DNA of 64,000 nucleotides. Origin: Alteriqipengyuania lutimaris. Its GTDB lineage: Bacteria; Pseudomonadota; Alphaproteobacteria; Sphingomonadales; Sphingomonadaceae. Location: NCBI RefSeq assembly GCF_003363135.1, contig NZ_QRBB01000001.1, forward strand, positions 1,393,501 through 1,457,500. The letters run 5' to 3'. Both the position numbers and the translations under genes were made by a program. This document shows, one piece after another, positions 28,834 through 36,278 of this stretch (within the stretch, counting starts at the first letter, position 1; every line of letters starts with the position of its first letter). The notes beneath the pieces are model-generated. The model was not told the DNA's origin and made no database searches. It saw only the letters and a program-made list of their open reading frames with translations.

Positions 28834-30009
28834 TCAGACCTCGACGATCTGCCCGCCCGCAGCGGCACTGGCGTACATCGCCTCGATCAGGCGGATGTCG
28901 CGCAGGCCCATCTCGCCCGGCGTGCGATGCGCCTCGCCCTTGCGCGCGGCCTGCGAGAATCCGTCGACCTGCGCGGCGAACTGGCTGGCGGCGTTGCCCG
29001 CGGTGTAGGCGCGCGCCGCGCCGCCGATCTCGGCGTTGATGCGGTTGTCGTAATAGGTCGTCGCGGGGTTCATCTCGATCGAGCCGTCGCTGCCGAAATA
29101 GCGCTGGCGCGAGACGTAGGGGTTCCAGCAATAGGACGAGGAGCCCTGCACCGTAATCCCGCTCGCCATGCGCACCCGCCAGTCGAGCGCGCCCTCCACC
29201 TCGGTGAACCGCGGATCGCCCGCGGGCGTCGAATCATAGGCCGAGACGGCGACGGGCGTGTCGTCCGGCAGCATCATCAGCGAGGTGTTGAGGCCGTAGA
29301 CGCCGATATCGTACATCGATCCGCCACCGCCCAGCACCTTGTCCAGCCGCCACTTGTGCGGCGGGAAGTCGGGATTGGCGTTGAAGCCGTGATCGGCGGA
29401 GATGAAGCGCATCGCGCCGAGGTCGCCGTTTCGCACACGATCCAGCACGTGCACATTGTTCGGCTCGAAATGGACGCGGTAGGCGACGCCCAGCGTGCGG
29501 TTGTTGCGCTTCGCCGCCGCGATCATCGCCTCGCACTCGGCGCTGGTCGAGGCCATCGGCTTTTCGCACAGCACGTGCTTGCCCGCGTCGAGCGCGCGGA
29601 TCGTGTATTCGGCGTGGAGGCCGACCGGGAGTACGTTGTAGACGCAATCGATCTCGTCGTCGTCGGCGATCCGATCGAAGTTGTCGTAGTTGTAGAGCCG
29701 CGACACGCCGTAGCGCTCGCCCAGTTCGCGTGCTTTTTCAGGATTGCCCGAGACGAAGGCGGTGATGCGCGAATGCCGCGCCCCATCGAAGCCGGGGATG
29801 ACCTGGCCGACGCCGAATGTGCCCAGGCCGACGATCGCCCACCGCATCCGCTGGCCTGCGGGCTGCGGAAGGTCCGGATTGCCCAGCAGCGGTTGCCCCT
29901 CGGCCTCCTGCGCGATGGCTCTGGTCGAAGCCATCGCAGCGGCCGCGCCCACGCCGAGCTTGATTGCCTGACGACGGGTCGAACCCGCAGTGTCCTTGCT
30001 CTCTTTCAC
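28834..30009 (-). CDS. Tat-exported Gfo/Idh/MocA oxidoreductase, GFOR/aldose-aldose oxidoreductase type
   Basis: A 391-residue protein starting at GTG 30009 with a twin-arginine signal (STRRQAIKLGVG). The NAD(P)-binding motif is VGLGTFG (60-66) and the catalytic motif CEKPM (148-152); GGGGSMYDIGVYGLN follows. Export by Tat with cofactor bound is the hallmark of Zymomonas glucose-fructose oxidoreductase and Caulobacter aldose-aldose oxidoreductase, which oxidise one aldose while reducing another. In this locus the substrates could be xylose, glucose or their oligosaccharides. It is divergent from the ROK kinase across a LacI-type site and converges on GH31. Confidence 0.87.
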   Translation of the reverse strand: MKESKDTAGSTRRQAIKLGVGAAAAMASTRAIAQEAEGQPLLGNPDLPQPAGQRMRWAIVGLGTFGVGQVIPGFDGARHSRITAFVSGNPEKARELGERYGVSRLYNYDNFDRIADDDEIDCVYNVLPVGLHAEYTIRALDAGKHVLCEKPMASTSAECEAMIAAAKRNNRTLGVAYRVHFEPNNVHVLDRVRNGDLGAMRFISADHGFNANPDFPPHKWRLDKVLGGGGSMYDIGVYGLNTSLMMLPDDTPVAVSAYDSTPAGDPRFTEVEGALDWRVRMASGITVQGSSSYCWNPYVSRQRYFGSDGSIEMNPATTYYDNRINAEIGGAARAYTAGNAASQFAAQVDGFSQAARKGEAHRTPGEMGLRDIRLIEAMYASAAAGGQIVEV

Positions 30010-30060
30010 GATTCCTGTCCCCGATCCTTGTTTGCCCGACTATGACGATGGTCTAACCGC

Positions 30061-31008
30061 TTGGCCATACACAATGGTAGCGCAACCATTCTTCCGGGGG
30101 AGGGTGAAATCGACGGTGAGCGTGTAGAGGGTGACGCCCTGATCGGCGGGATCGAGGCGGGGGGCACCAAGTTCGTTCTGGCGACGGGCCTGCGCGACGG
30201 AACAGTGCTCGATCGCCATATAATCCCGACCCGCGATCCCGAGACGACGCTCGCGCAGGCGGGGGCATGGTTCGGCGCGCGAGGAGAAGTCTCGGCTCTC
30301 GGAATCGGGAGTTTCGGGCCGGTCGATCTGGACCCCGTGTCGGACACCTGGGGTCACATCACCTCCACCCCCAAACCGGGCTGGCGGGGCTGCGATCATG
30401 CGGGATATTTCCGGCGCGAGCTGGGGTGCCCGGTCGGCTTCGATACCGATGTCAACGCCGCCGCGATCGCCGAATGGCGCGCGCGTCGCGCAGATCCCGC
30501 GCAGGCGCTGGCCTATGTTACCGTGGGCACCGGGATCGGCGGCGGGATCGTGAGTGCCGGGCGGATTCTCGGCGGCGCGACGCACCCGGAGGTCGGCCAT
30601 ATCCGCGTCGCGCGCCATCCGGAGGACCGGGAATTCGACGGCAGCTGCCCATATCACGGCGATTGTCTGGAAGGGCTGGCCAGCGGCCCGGCAATCCTGG
30701 CGCGCTGGGGGGCTCCGCTGAACGAGTTGGACGACCCCGACGCATCCAAGATCATCGCCCATTATGTCGCCCAGCTTTGCAAAGCGCTGTTCTCGATTGC
30801 CGCGGTCGACGGGATCGTGCTCGGCGGAGGGGTGATGGGGACGGTCGGCCTGCTCGATCGCGTTCGCGAGTTCGTGCGGATTCTGGACCAGGGCTATCTC
30901 CCTCGCGGAGCGGAACGCTGGATCGAGGCGCCTTTGCTGGGCCAGGATTCGGGCATCGTGGGTGCGCTGCTGCTGGCCGATGAAGCTTTGCGGACGGATC
31001 GGAGCTAG
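30061..31008 (+). CDS. ROK-family sugar kinase (fructokinase/glucokinase-like)
   Basis: Phosphorylates a free hexose with ATP in the cytoplasm. Motifs are GGIEAGGTKFVLA (phosphate loop), GIGSFGPVDLD, TVGTGIGGGIV and a zinc-binding block with GHIRVARH, CPYHGDC and LEGLASGPA, closest to Mak-type fructokinases. The start is uncertain: the frame is open from TTG 30061, but the kinase domain begins only at about codon 27. CTG 30139 with AGAGGG seven bases upstream would give a protein starting at the conserved IGGIEAGGTK, as homologues usually do. It is divergent from the Gfo/Idh gene and may handle fructose, glucose or mannose released in the locus. Confidence 0.87.
   Translation: MAIHNGSATILPGEGEIDGERVEGDALIGGIEAGGTKFVLATGLRDGTVLDRHIIPTRDPETTLAQAGAWFGARGEVSALGIGSFGPVDLDPVSDTWGHITSTPKPGWRGCDHAGYFRRELGCPVGFDTDVNAAAIAEWRARRADPAQALAYVTVGTGIGGGIVSAGRILGGATHPEVGHIRVARHPEDREFDGSCPYHGDCLEGLASGPAILARWGAPLNELDDPDASKIIAHYVAQLCKALFSIAAVDGIVLGGGVMGTVGLLDRVREFVRILDQGYLPRGAERWIEAPLLGQDSGIVGALLLADEALRTDRS
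30075..30088. promoter_or_regulatory. LacI-type operator between the Gfo/Idh and ROK kinase genes
   Basis: TGGTAGCGCAACCA matches the consensus in 13 of 14 positions; only the core base T is A. It lies 65 bases before the Gfo/Idh start. If the ROK gene starts at TTG 30061 the site is inside its codons 5-10; if it starts at CTG 30139 the site is in the leader. Confidence 0.75.
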
Positions 31009-31025
31009 CCGGGGGGAATCGCCAT

Positions 31026-31790
31026 CTAGCTAGCGGAGTGTTGCCGCTTCCATTCCCGCGCGCCGGCCTGGGCCTGGCGCCGGATCGGCGGCACGTCGAC
31101 CCGCGCCGAGGGATCGAGCGAGACGCCCAAATAGTCCGCCATCGCAGCGACCGCATCTTCGGGCGCGTCCACGACATCCTCGTACCAGACGACGAGCGGG
31201 GTGATCGACAACTCGCGATACATCTGCGCCCACGCATTTTCCTGCGCCGCGAGTTCGCGCTTCGCGCGCTCTACCATGGCGGCGGAATAGCTCGGCTCGG
31301 CTCGCCCACCCTCTTCCTGCTCCTGCCGCCAGATGCCGGAGAGGCTTGCCCTGGCGAGCGAGATGGCGTGCGCGGTCGTGTCGCGCCGGCGCAGCTGGAC
31401 GACGCGGCTGGCCGCGCCGCCTGCGAGGAAGAGGCGCATGGCCTGACCAAGCAGGGCAGGGTTGCTGCGACCCAGCTGCTCCATCTGGAGCGGAAAGGCC
31501 TTGAGGCCGAAAATGCCATTGGGAGAGGTGCGGTACCGCACCACCCGGTCCCACAGCTCGATCTGGGCGCGGGGCGAGCCATGGACGGCTCCGAACGGCC
31601 CCGTCGGCTCGAAATTGAGATATTCGAGGGGGGCACCGAGGCACCCCGTTTCCCACAGCAGATGGCTCAGATAAGTGCTGCCCGAGCGCGGCACGCTCGC
31701 GAGCATGTAGGGCCGAGGCTCGCCGCAGAACGCGGGCCAGTCGAAGCGCTCCTCGTACCCGGTAAGCATATCTGCGGGCGGCCCGCTCAT
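31026..31790 (-). CDS. Stf0-family sulfotransferase
   Basis: A 254-residue cytoplasmic protein that would transfer sulfate from PAPS to a sugar or other acceptor. The 5'-phosphosulfate loop is SVPRSGSTYLSHLL (residues 32-45); GIFGLKAFPLQMEQL, VQLRRRDTTAHAISLARA and VVWYEDVVDAPE fit the Stf0 (trehalose 2-sulfotransferase-like) group. It converges on the ROK kinase, ending 17 bases from it, and is probably a single-gene unit. The acceptor is unknown; a surface glycan or lipid is a reasonable guess. Confidence 0.83.
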   Translation of the reverse strand: MSGPPADMLTGYEERFDWPAFCGEPRPYMLASVPRSGSTYLSHLLWETGCLGAPLEYLNFEPTGPFGAVHGSPRAQIELWDRVVRYRTSPNGIFGLKAFPLQMEQLGRSNPALLGQAMRLFLAGGAASRVVQLRRRDTTAHAISLARASLSGIWRQEQEEGGRAEPSYSAAMVERAKRELAAQENAWAQMYRELSITPLVVWYEDVVDAPEDAVAAMADYLGVSLDPSARVDVPPIRRQAQAGAREWKRQHSAS

Positions 31791-31915
31791 CGATCCACCT
31801 TGGCCGTTGCCGCGAGCCTCATCGGTCGCCCTGTCTCCACGCGGTGCCTCCCCCGCGCGTCCCGTTTGCCCAATTGGAAAATCGTAGGAAGCGATCTGCC
31901 GCGAGATCGAAAGAA

Positions 31916-32007
31916 TGGCGGAGACGGAGGGATTCGAACCCTCGATACCCCGATAGAGGTATGGCTCCTTAGCAGGGAGCTGGTTTCAGCCACTCACCCA
32001 CGTCTCC
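31916..32007 (-). tRNA. tRNA-Ser(GCU)
   Basis: Minus-strand tRNA with a seven-base acceptor stem (GGAGACG pairing CGTCTCC), G discriminator and an encoded CCA at 31918-31916. The anticodon stem-loop CTCCC-TGCTAAG-GAG presents anticodon GCT, reading AGC/AGU. A long variable arm (built on ATACC...GGTAT) and the T-loop GGTTCGAATCC confirm a class II serine tRNA. Confidence 0.96.
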
Positions 32008-32231
32008 GCACACGTGCCCGTCCACCGGATGGCACGCGAGCGGCGCGCTATAACCAGCACGGCAGGGTGGCACAAGGGTGCAGCGCAAACGAACGCGAGT
32101 TCCCGGCGCGCGACTCGTTTCGGCGCGTTTTCGATTCGGCTCGCCGCCTTGCTCCTTGATGCGCGAGGTTCAGGCGACTCAGTCTAAATGCGGAGACTTA
32201 GAACTCAGTCACACGCGAAGGAGCGCGGTTC

Positions 32232-33077
32232 ATGGCCCGCACTGTCAGCATCCGCCACATCGCAGCGCTGTGCGCCGCGATTTTCGGCATGGCCGCCGCG
32301 CCGCTTGCCGCGCAGCCAATCGAAACGGTCGACCCGACACGCACGATCGAGGCGGGGCAGATCGATGGCGATATCGAGGAAAACCCCGGCGAACCGTCGA
32401 TCTACGGCGAGCGGGGCGCGACCCCGGCCCCTCAGCCGGAATCGCAGGTATCGACCTGGACCGATATGTCGCCCGACAGCGAGGCGGACACTGCCGCCGG
32501 TTATCAGGGTGCCGCCGCTCCTTCCGCCACGACGGCCGCCTCGCCGCAAGGCCAGGCGGCGAGCGAAGCGATCGCTTCCACCGCAGCGCCTCCGGGCACA
32601 TGGCAGGACGACGACCTGATCGGCGCGGCGCAGGGCTTTTTCGGCGAGAACGCCGAAGGGATCGCGCGGATGATCGAGCGGATCCTGGCGGACCAGGGCA
32701 CGCCCAACGGCTATATCGTGGGCCGCGAGGCGAGCGGAGCCTTCATCGTGGGCGCACGCTACGGTTCGGGCACGCTCTACCACAAGGTCGAGGGGCAGCG
32801 CCCGGTCTACTGGACGGGGCCTTCGATCGGCTTCGACGTGGGCGCGAACGGGGGCAAGACCTTTGTGCTGGTCTACAACCTGTTCGACACCGAACAATTA
32901 TACGAACGCTTTCCTGCGGGTGAGGGTCAGGCCTATCTCATCGGTGGGCTGACCGCGAGCTACCTGCGCAAGGGCGACACCGTGTTGATCCCGATCCGGA
33001 TGGGCGCGGGCCTGCGGCTCGGTATCAATGCGGGCTACATGAAGTTTTCCAAGGAACACCGCTGGTTGCCTTTCTAG
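32232..33077 (+). CDS. eipA: EipA/DUF1134 envelope protein
   Basis: A 281-residue exported protein with a signal peptide (ending PLAAQP, about residue 28), a low-complexity Ala/Pro/Ser/Gln region at about 65-118, and a conserved C-terminal DUF1134 domain from about 130 (QGFFGENAEGIARMIERIL, GARYGSGTLYHK, WTGPSIGFDVGANGGKTFVLVYNL). The Brucella member EipA is a small periplasmic barrel needed for envelope integrity. AAGGAGC lies seven bases before ATG 32232. It is a single gene downstream of the divergent tRNA-Ser; the partner is not evident from the context. Confidence 0.9.
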   Translation: MARTVSIRHIAALCAAIFGMAAAPLAAQPIETVDPTRTIEAGQIDGDIEENPGEPSIYGERGATPAPQPESQVSTWTDMSPDSEADTAAGYQGAAAPSATTAASPQGQAASEAIASTAAPPGTWQDDDLIGAAQGFFGENAEGIARMIERILADQGTPNGYIVGREASGAFIVGARYGSGTLYHKVEGQRPVYWTGPSIGFDVGANGGKTFVLVYNLFDTEQLYERFPAGEGQAYLIGGLTASYLRKGDTVLIPIRMGAGLRLGINAGYMKFSKEHRWLPF

Positions 33078-33148
33078 GCGCGGTCACGGCAGGGTATTCG
33101 GCAATAATATCGGTTGCGATGGCGCGCGTGCGATAGCATGGGGCGTCC

Positions 33149-34327
33149 ATGCTCGATCGCCTGCAAGACACACCGCCCGACGCGCTCCTCGCGCTGATCG
33201 CCCAATTCGCCGCGGACGAGCGGGAGCAGAAGATCGACCTCGGCGTCGGCGTCTACCGCACAGATGACGGCGACACGCCCGTGTTCGAGGCGGTCAAGGC
33301 GGCCGAGCAGCGCCTTCTGGATGAACAGGACAGCAAGAGCTATCTAGGGCCCGAGGGCGATCGCGGCTTTGTCCATGCGCTGATGCCGATCATCTTCGGC
33401 GCCGATGCGAGCATGGGCGGCCGGATCGACGGTCTGCAGACGCCGGGCGGAACCGGCGCCGTGCGGCTCGCGATCGCACTGGCAGAGCGCGCGGGCGTCA
33501 CCCGCGTGCATGTCGGCACGCCCAGCTGGCCCAACCATATCCCGATCATCGAGGATGTCGGCCTGAAAGCCGTCACCTTCTCGCACGCCAGCGAAGACGG
33601 CAGCGCTGATCTCGAATCGCTGCTGGACGTGATCCGCCAGGGGAAGGCGGGCGATGCGGTTCTGATTCACGCCTGCTGCCACAATCCTACGGGCATCGAT
33701 TACACGCCCGAACAATGGGAAGCGCTGGCCGACGCGCTCGCCGACAGCCCCGTGCTGCCGATCATCGACAGCGCCTATCAGGGCCTCGGCGAAGGGATGG
33801 AAGAAGATGCAGGCGGCCTGCGCAGCGTCCTCGCCAAGGTGCCCTACGCGCTGATCGCCTATAGCTGCGACAAGAACTTCGGCCTCTACCGCGACCGCGT
33901 GGGAGCGTTCTACATCAAGGTGGACGAGCCCGCACAGATGAGTGCGGCAATGGCCAACGCGGCCGCGCTTGCGCGCGCGAACTGGTCGATGCCGCCCGAT
34001 CACGGCGGCGCCGCGGTGCGGATCATCCTGCGCGACGAGGAACTGCGCGAGCAGTGGCTCGCCGAACTCGATGGCATGCGCAAGCGCCTGCGCTGGGTCC
34101 GTTCGCACCTGGCGGGCGCGGACAAGAAAGTCGACAGCGTGCCGCTCGCCCACCTCGAAGAGCAGAACGGCCTGTTCGCGATGCTGCCGCTCGACAAGGC
34201 GCAGATCGTCAGGCTGCGCGAGGATCACGCGGTCTACATGGCGGGTTCGGGCCGGATCAACATCGCCGGTCTGACCAAGGGCAACATCGACACCTTCATC
34301 GCCGCACTGGCGGATGTCGCGGGCTGA
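33149..34327 (+). CDS. Class I aromatic amino acid aminotransferase
   Basis: A 392-residue PLP enzyme of the AspC/TyrB subgroup, transferring amino groups between aromatic amino acids or aspartate and 2-oxoglutarate in the cytoplasm. Motifs are IDLGVGVYRTDDGDTPV at the N-terminus, YLGPEGDRGF, QTPGGTGAVRLA, HACCHNPTGID (the NPTG loop), IIDSAYQGL and the PLP Lys in SCDKNFGLYRDR; GSGRINIAGL closes the domain. The GxGVYR/CDKNF pattern marks the Asp/aromatic subgroup rather than the alanine group. The GNAT gene overlaps its end by 14 bases. Confidence 0.92.
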   Translation: MLDRLQDTPPDALLALIAQFAADEREQKIDLGVGVYRTDDGDTPVFEAVKAAEQRLLDEQDSKSYLGPEGDRGFVHALMPIIFGADASMGGRIDGLQTPGGTGAVRLAIALAERAGVTRVHVGTPSWPNHIPIIEDVGLKAVTFSHASEDGSADLESLLDVIRQGKAGDAVLIHACCHNPTGIDYTPEQWEALADALADSPVLPIIDSAYQGLGEGMEEDAGGLRSVLAKVPYALIAYSCDKNFGLYRDRVGAFYIKVDEPAQMSAAMANAAALARANWSMPPDHGGAAVRIILRDEELREQWLAELDGMRKRLRWVRSHLAGADKKVDSVPLAHLEEQNGLFAMLPLDKAQIVRLREDHAVYMAGSGRINIAGLTKGNIDTFIAALADVAG

Positions 34328-34892
34328 CCTGAACCGGCAACCCGTCCTCGAAGGGGATCGGTTCGTGTTGAGGCCACTGGCTGCGGACGACTGGGACGCG
34401 CTCTATGCCGTCGCGTCCGACCCGGCGGTATGGGAACAGCACCCCATGACCGATCGCTGGCAAGCGGACGTGTTTCGCGCGTTCTTCGACGATGCGCTGG
34501 CCAGGGGCGGCGCGCTGGCGATCATCGACAAGCACAAGGGCGAGATCATCGGCTCGTCGCGATTCCAGGCGCTGAAAAGTCCCGACGAGGACGAGGAAGA
34601 GCAAAGCTCGGTTGAGATCGGGTGGACGTTCCTCTCCCGAAACTATTGGGGCAAAGGTGCGAACCATGAGGTCAAGCGGCTGATGGTCGGCCATGCGCTT
34701 CGCAGTGTCGAACGGGTCGATTTCCGGGTGGGCGAGGCGAACTGGCGCAGCCGGATCGCGCTGGAAAAGATCGGGGCGACCCAGACGCGGCGGACCGAGC
34801 TTTCCAAACATCGCGGCAAGCGCGTGCTGCATATCGTCTATGCCATCACGCGCGAGGATTTCGCGCACGGGCCGCTCGCCCAAGGCGCCTAG
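34314..34892 (+). CDS. GNAT-family N-acetyltransferase
   Basis: A 192-residue RimJ/RimL-like acetyltransferase. It has RFVLRPLAADDWDALYAVASDP at the start, then EIGWTFLSRNYWGKGANHEVK (the acetyl-CoA binding turn) and VGEANWRSRIALEKIGA, the usual late motif. It overlaps the aminotransferase gene by 14 bases and is probably translated with it. The substrate is unknown; relatives acetylate ribosomal proteins, amino acids or small amines. Confidence 0.85.
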   Translation: MSRADLNRQPVLEGDRFVLRPLAADDWDALYAVASDPAVWEQHPMTDRWQADVFRAFFDDALARGGALAIIDKHKGEIIGSSRFQALKSPDEDEEEQSSVEIGWTFLSRNYWGKGANHEVKRLMVGHALRSVERVDFRVGEANWRSRIALEKIGATQTRRTELSKHRGKRVLHIVYAITREDFAHGPLAQGA

Positions 34893-34898
34893 ACGCGG

Positions 34899-35351
34899 TC
34901 AGCGGCTGCGCGCGGACATCGGCAGGCGCCGCGTCATGCGCAGCCCGTCGCGCATGTTCAGCGACAGCAGCGTGACATTCACCGCACCCGCGATCAGTTC
35001 CACCGCCTGCACCGCGTAGAACGCCGTGTCGAACGCGCCCGCGCTCGCCTTCCACGCGAGGAACAGCGCCGACGGGATCAGCACCAGCACGCCGTTCGCA
35101 GCGATGATCGGCATGCGCCGCAGCTTGCGCCCCACAAGGCCGCCGCGATGTCCGCGCGAGCGGATCAGCCCGGTGCCGCCGGTGGCAGCCAGGGCGGGGA
35201 CGAGCAGCAGGAAGCCCCACGGTATCGCCAGTTTGACGGCTATGATCTGCGCGTGCGTGCCGAAGGCTTCCACCAGCACGGTCGACAGCCAGAAGCTTGC
35301 GACGAGCAATGTCGCAAGGGTGCCGGCGATGGGATGGACGAGTTTCGACAT
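34899..35351 (-). CDS. Small four-helix membrane protein
   Basis: A 150-residue protein beginning at ATG 35351 with GGAGAC about eight bases upstream. About four hydrophobic segments are visible (near residues 8-28, 36-56, 79-98, 107-128). It looks like a conserved proteobacterial inner-membrane family without assigned activity. It is divergent from a MarR gene across 130 bases with two palindromes of the same type, so it is the likely target of that regulator. Function is not known. Confidence 0.75.
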   Translation of the reverse strand: MSKLVHPIAGTLATLLVASFWLSTVLVEAFGTHAQIIAVKLAIPWGFLLLVPALAATGGTGLIRSRGHRGGLVGRKLRRMPIIAANGVLVLIPSALFLAWKASAGAFDTAFYAVQAVELIAGAVNVTLLSLNMRDGLRMTRRLPMSARSR

Positions 35352-35402
35352 GATGGGTCTCCATTGCTTGCTGGCGCACGGCGCGGGTCGTTGCCGTGGT
35401 GG

Positions 35403-35445
35403 ATACATAGCTAGCTATCGAGATAATAAGTAGCAAGCTATGTAT
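35403..35445. promoter_or_regulatory. Two probable MarR operators in the divergent intergenic region
   Basis: A 12-bp palindrome ATAGCTAGCTAT (35407-35418) and a near-palindrome TAGCAAGCTA (35431-35440) lie about 23 bases apart. Together they form outer arms ATACATAGCT and AGCTATGTAT (10 of 10 complementary). Position between the marR gene and the divergent membrane-protein gene suggests autorepression and control of both. Confidence 0.6.
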
Positions 35446-35481
35446 TTGCATGACGAGCTGTGTCGATCTATCGCAAGCGAC

Positions 35482-35958
35482 ATGACCTTCTCGAAAGACA
35501 GCTCTGCCGGCTATCTGGTGAACGACCTCGCGCGCCGCTTTGCGGCTGGCTTGCAGGCGAAGATCAAGCCCATCGGGCTTTCGACCGGCGTGTTCCCGGT
35601 GATGGTCCAGCTGTGGGAGGAGGACGGGCTCACACAGACCGAACTGGTCCGCCGGATCGGGGTGGAGCAGGCGACCATGGCCAACACGCTGGCACGGATG
35701 CAGCGTGACGGTCTGATCGCCAGGCACCGCAGCAAGGCCGATGGCCGGGTGCAGGAGATCTGGCTGACCGATCTGGGCACAAGCTTGCGTGGCCCCGCAA
35801 TTGCGGCGGCGGAGGCGGTGAACGCTGCGGCGCTGTCCGGCCTCTCTCCCGAAGAGCGCGACCAGTTCGTGCACCTGATGACCAAGGTCATCCGGACATT
35901 CGACGTTCGGGATGGGGATGGGGCCGGCCCGGTGGGTGAGGGCACGCGGCAAGCCTAA
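35482..35958 (+). CDS. MarR-family transcriptional regulator
   Basis: A winged-helix regulator of 158 residues from ATG 35482. An in-frame ATG at 35440 would add 14 residues but lies inside the putative operator, so the shorter form is preferred; neither has a clear ribosome-binding site. The core is LTQTELVRRIGVEQATMANTLARM (recognition helix) followed by the wing DGLIARHRSKADGRVQEIWLT, then a dimerisation helix. The effector is probably a small aromatic or toxic compound as in relatives. The target is likely the divergent membrane-protein gene. Confidence 0.88.
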   Translation: MTFSKDSSAGYLVNDLARRFAAGLQAKIKPIGLSTGVFPVMVQLWEEDGLTQTELVRRIGVEQATMANTLARMQRDGLIARHRSKADGRVQEIWLTDLGTSLRGPAIAAAEAVNAAALSGLSPEERDQFVHLMTKVIRTFDVRDGDGAGPVGEGTRQA

Positions 35959-36061
35959 GGGGGCGCCGGCAGCTCAACCGGTGCCGCCCACCAGTCTCGC
36001 TGGACAGTGCGAATAGCCGATCTATATACGTTTCATATCTGATTTGCATAAAGGTTGAGCA

Positions 36062-36277
36062 ATTGGTCTGGTCAAGATCGACGATGAACTTCACGAGCAG
36101 GTCCGCATGGCGAGTGCGGTCATGTGCCGTTCGATCAACGCGCAGGCCGAGTTCTGGATGAAGATCGGGCGGCTAGCCGAAGCCAATCCGACGCTGTCTT
36201 TCAACGATATCGTGAAGCGGGAGCTTGCTCTCGCCACCGAGACTGAAGGCGCCAGCGACACCCGCGCCGCCGCCTGA
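36062..36277 (+). CDS. ParD-like antitoxin-family protein, apparent ATT start codon
   Basis: A 71-residue protein not found by a search limited to ATG/GTG/TTG starts. It reads VKIDDELHEQVRMASAVM, then SINAQAEFWMKIGRLAEANP and LSFNDIVKREL, matching my recollection of the ParD_like family (PF11903). The family N-terminus (MG-V-KIDDELH) corresponds to ATT at 36062; AAGG lies seven bases upstream and an in-frame stop three bases upstream of ATT excludes a longer start. The first ATG (36107) would lose the N-terminal strand. One base separates its stop from the map gene. No RelE/ParE toxin is nearby. Confidence 0.8.
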   Translation: MGLVKIDDELHEQVRMASAVMCRSINAQAEFWMKIGRLAEANPTLSFNDIVKRELALATETEGASDTRAAA

Positions 36278-36278
36278 C

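Noticed and set aside
35962..35985. GC-rich hairpin (GGCGCCGG paired with CCGGTGCC) just after the MarR stop, considered as a terminator.
   Set aside because: There is no T-run after the stem and one pair is G-T, so it is not a convincing intrinsic terminator.
36107..36277. ATG 36107 as the start of the ParD-like protein.
   Set aside because: It would remove the conserved N-terminal KIDDELH segment, and the upstream ATT has a better placed ribosome-binding site; kept only as the alternative.
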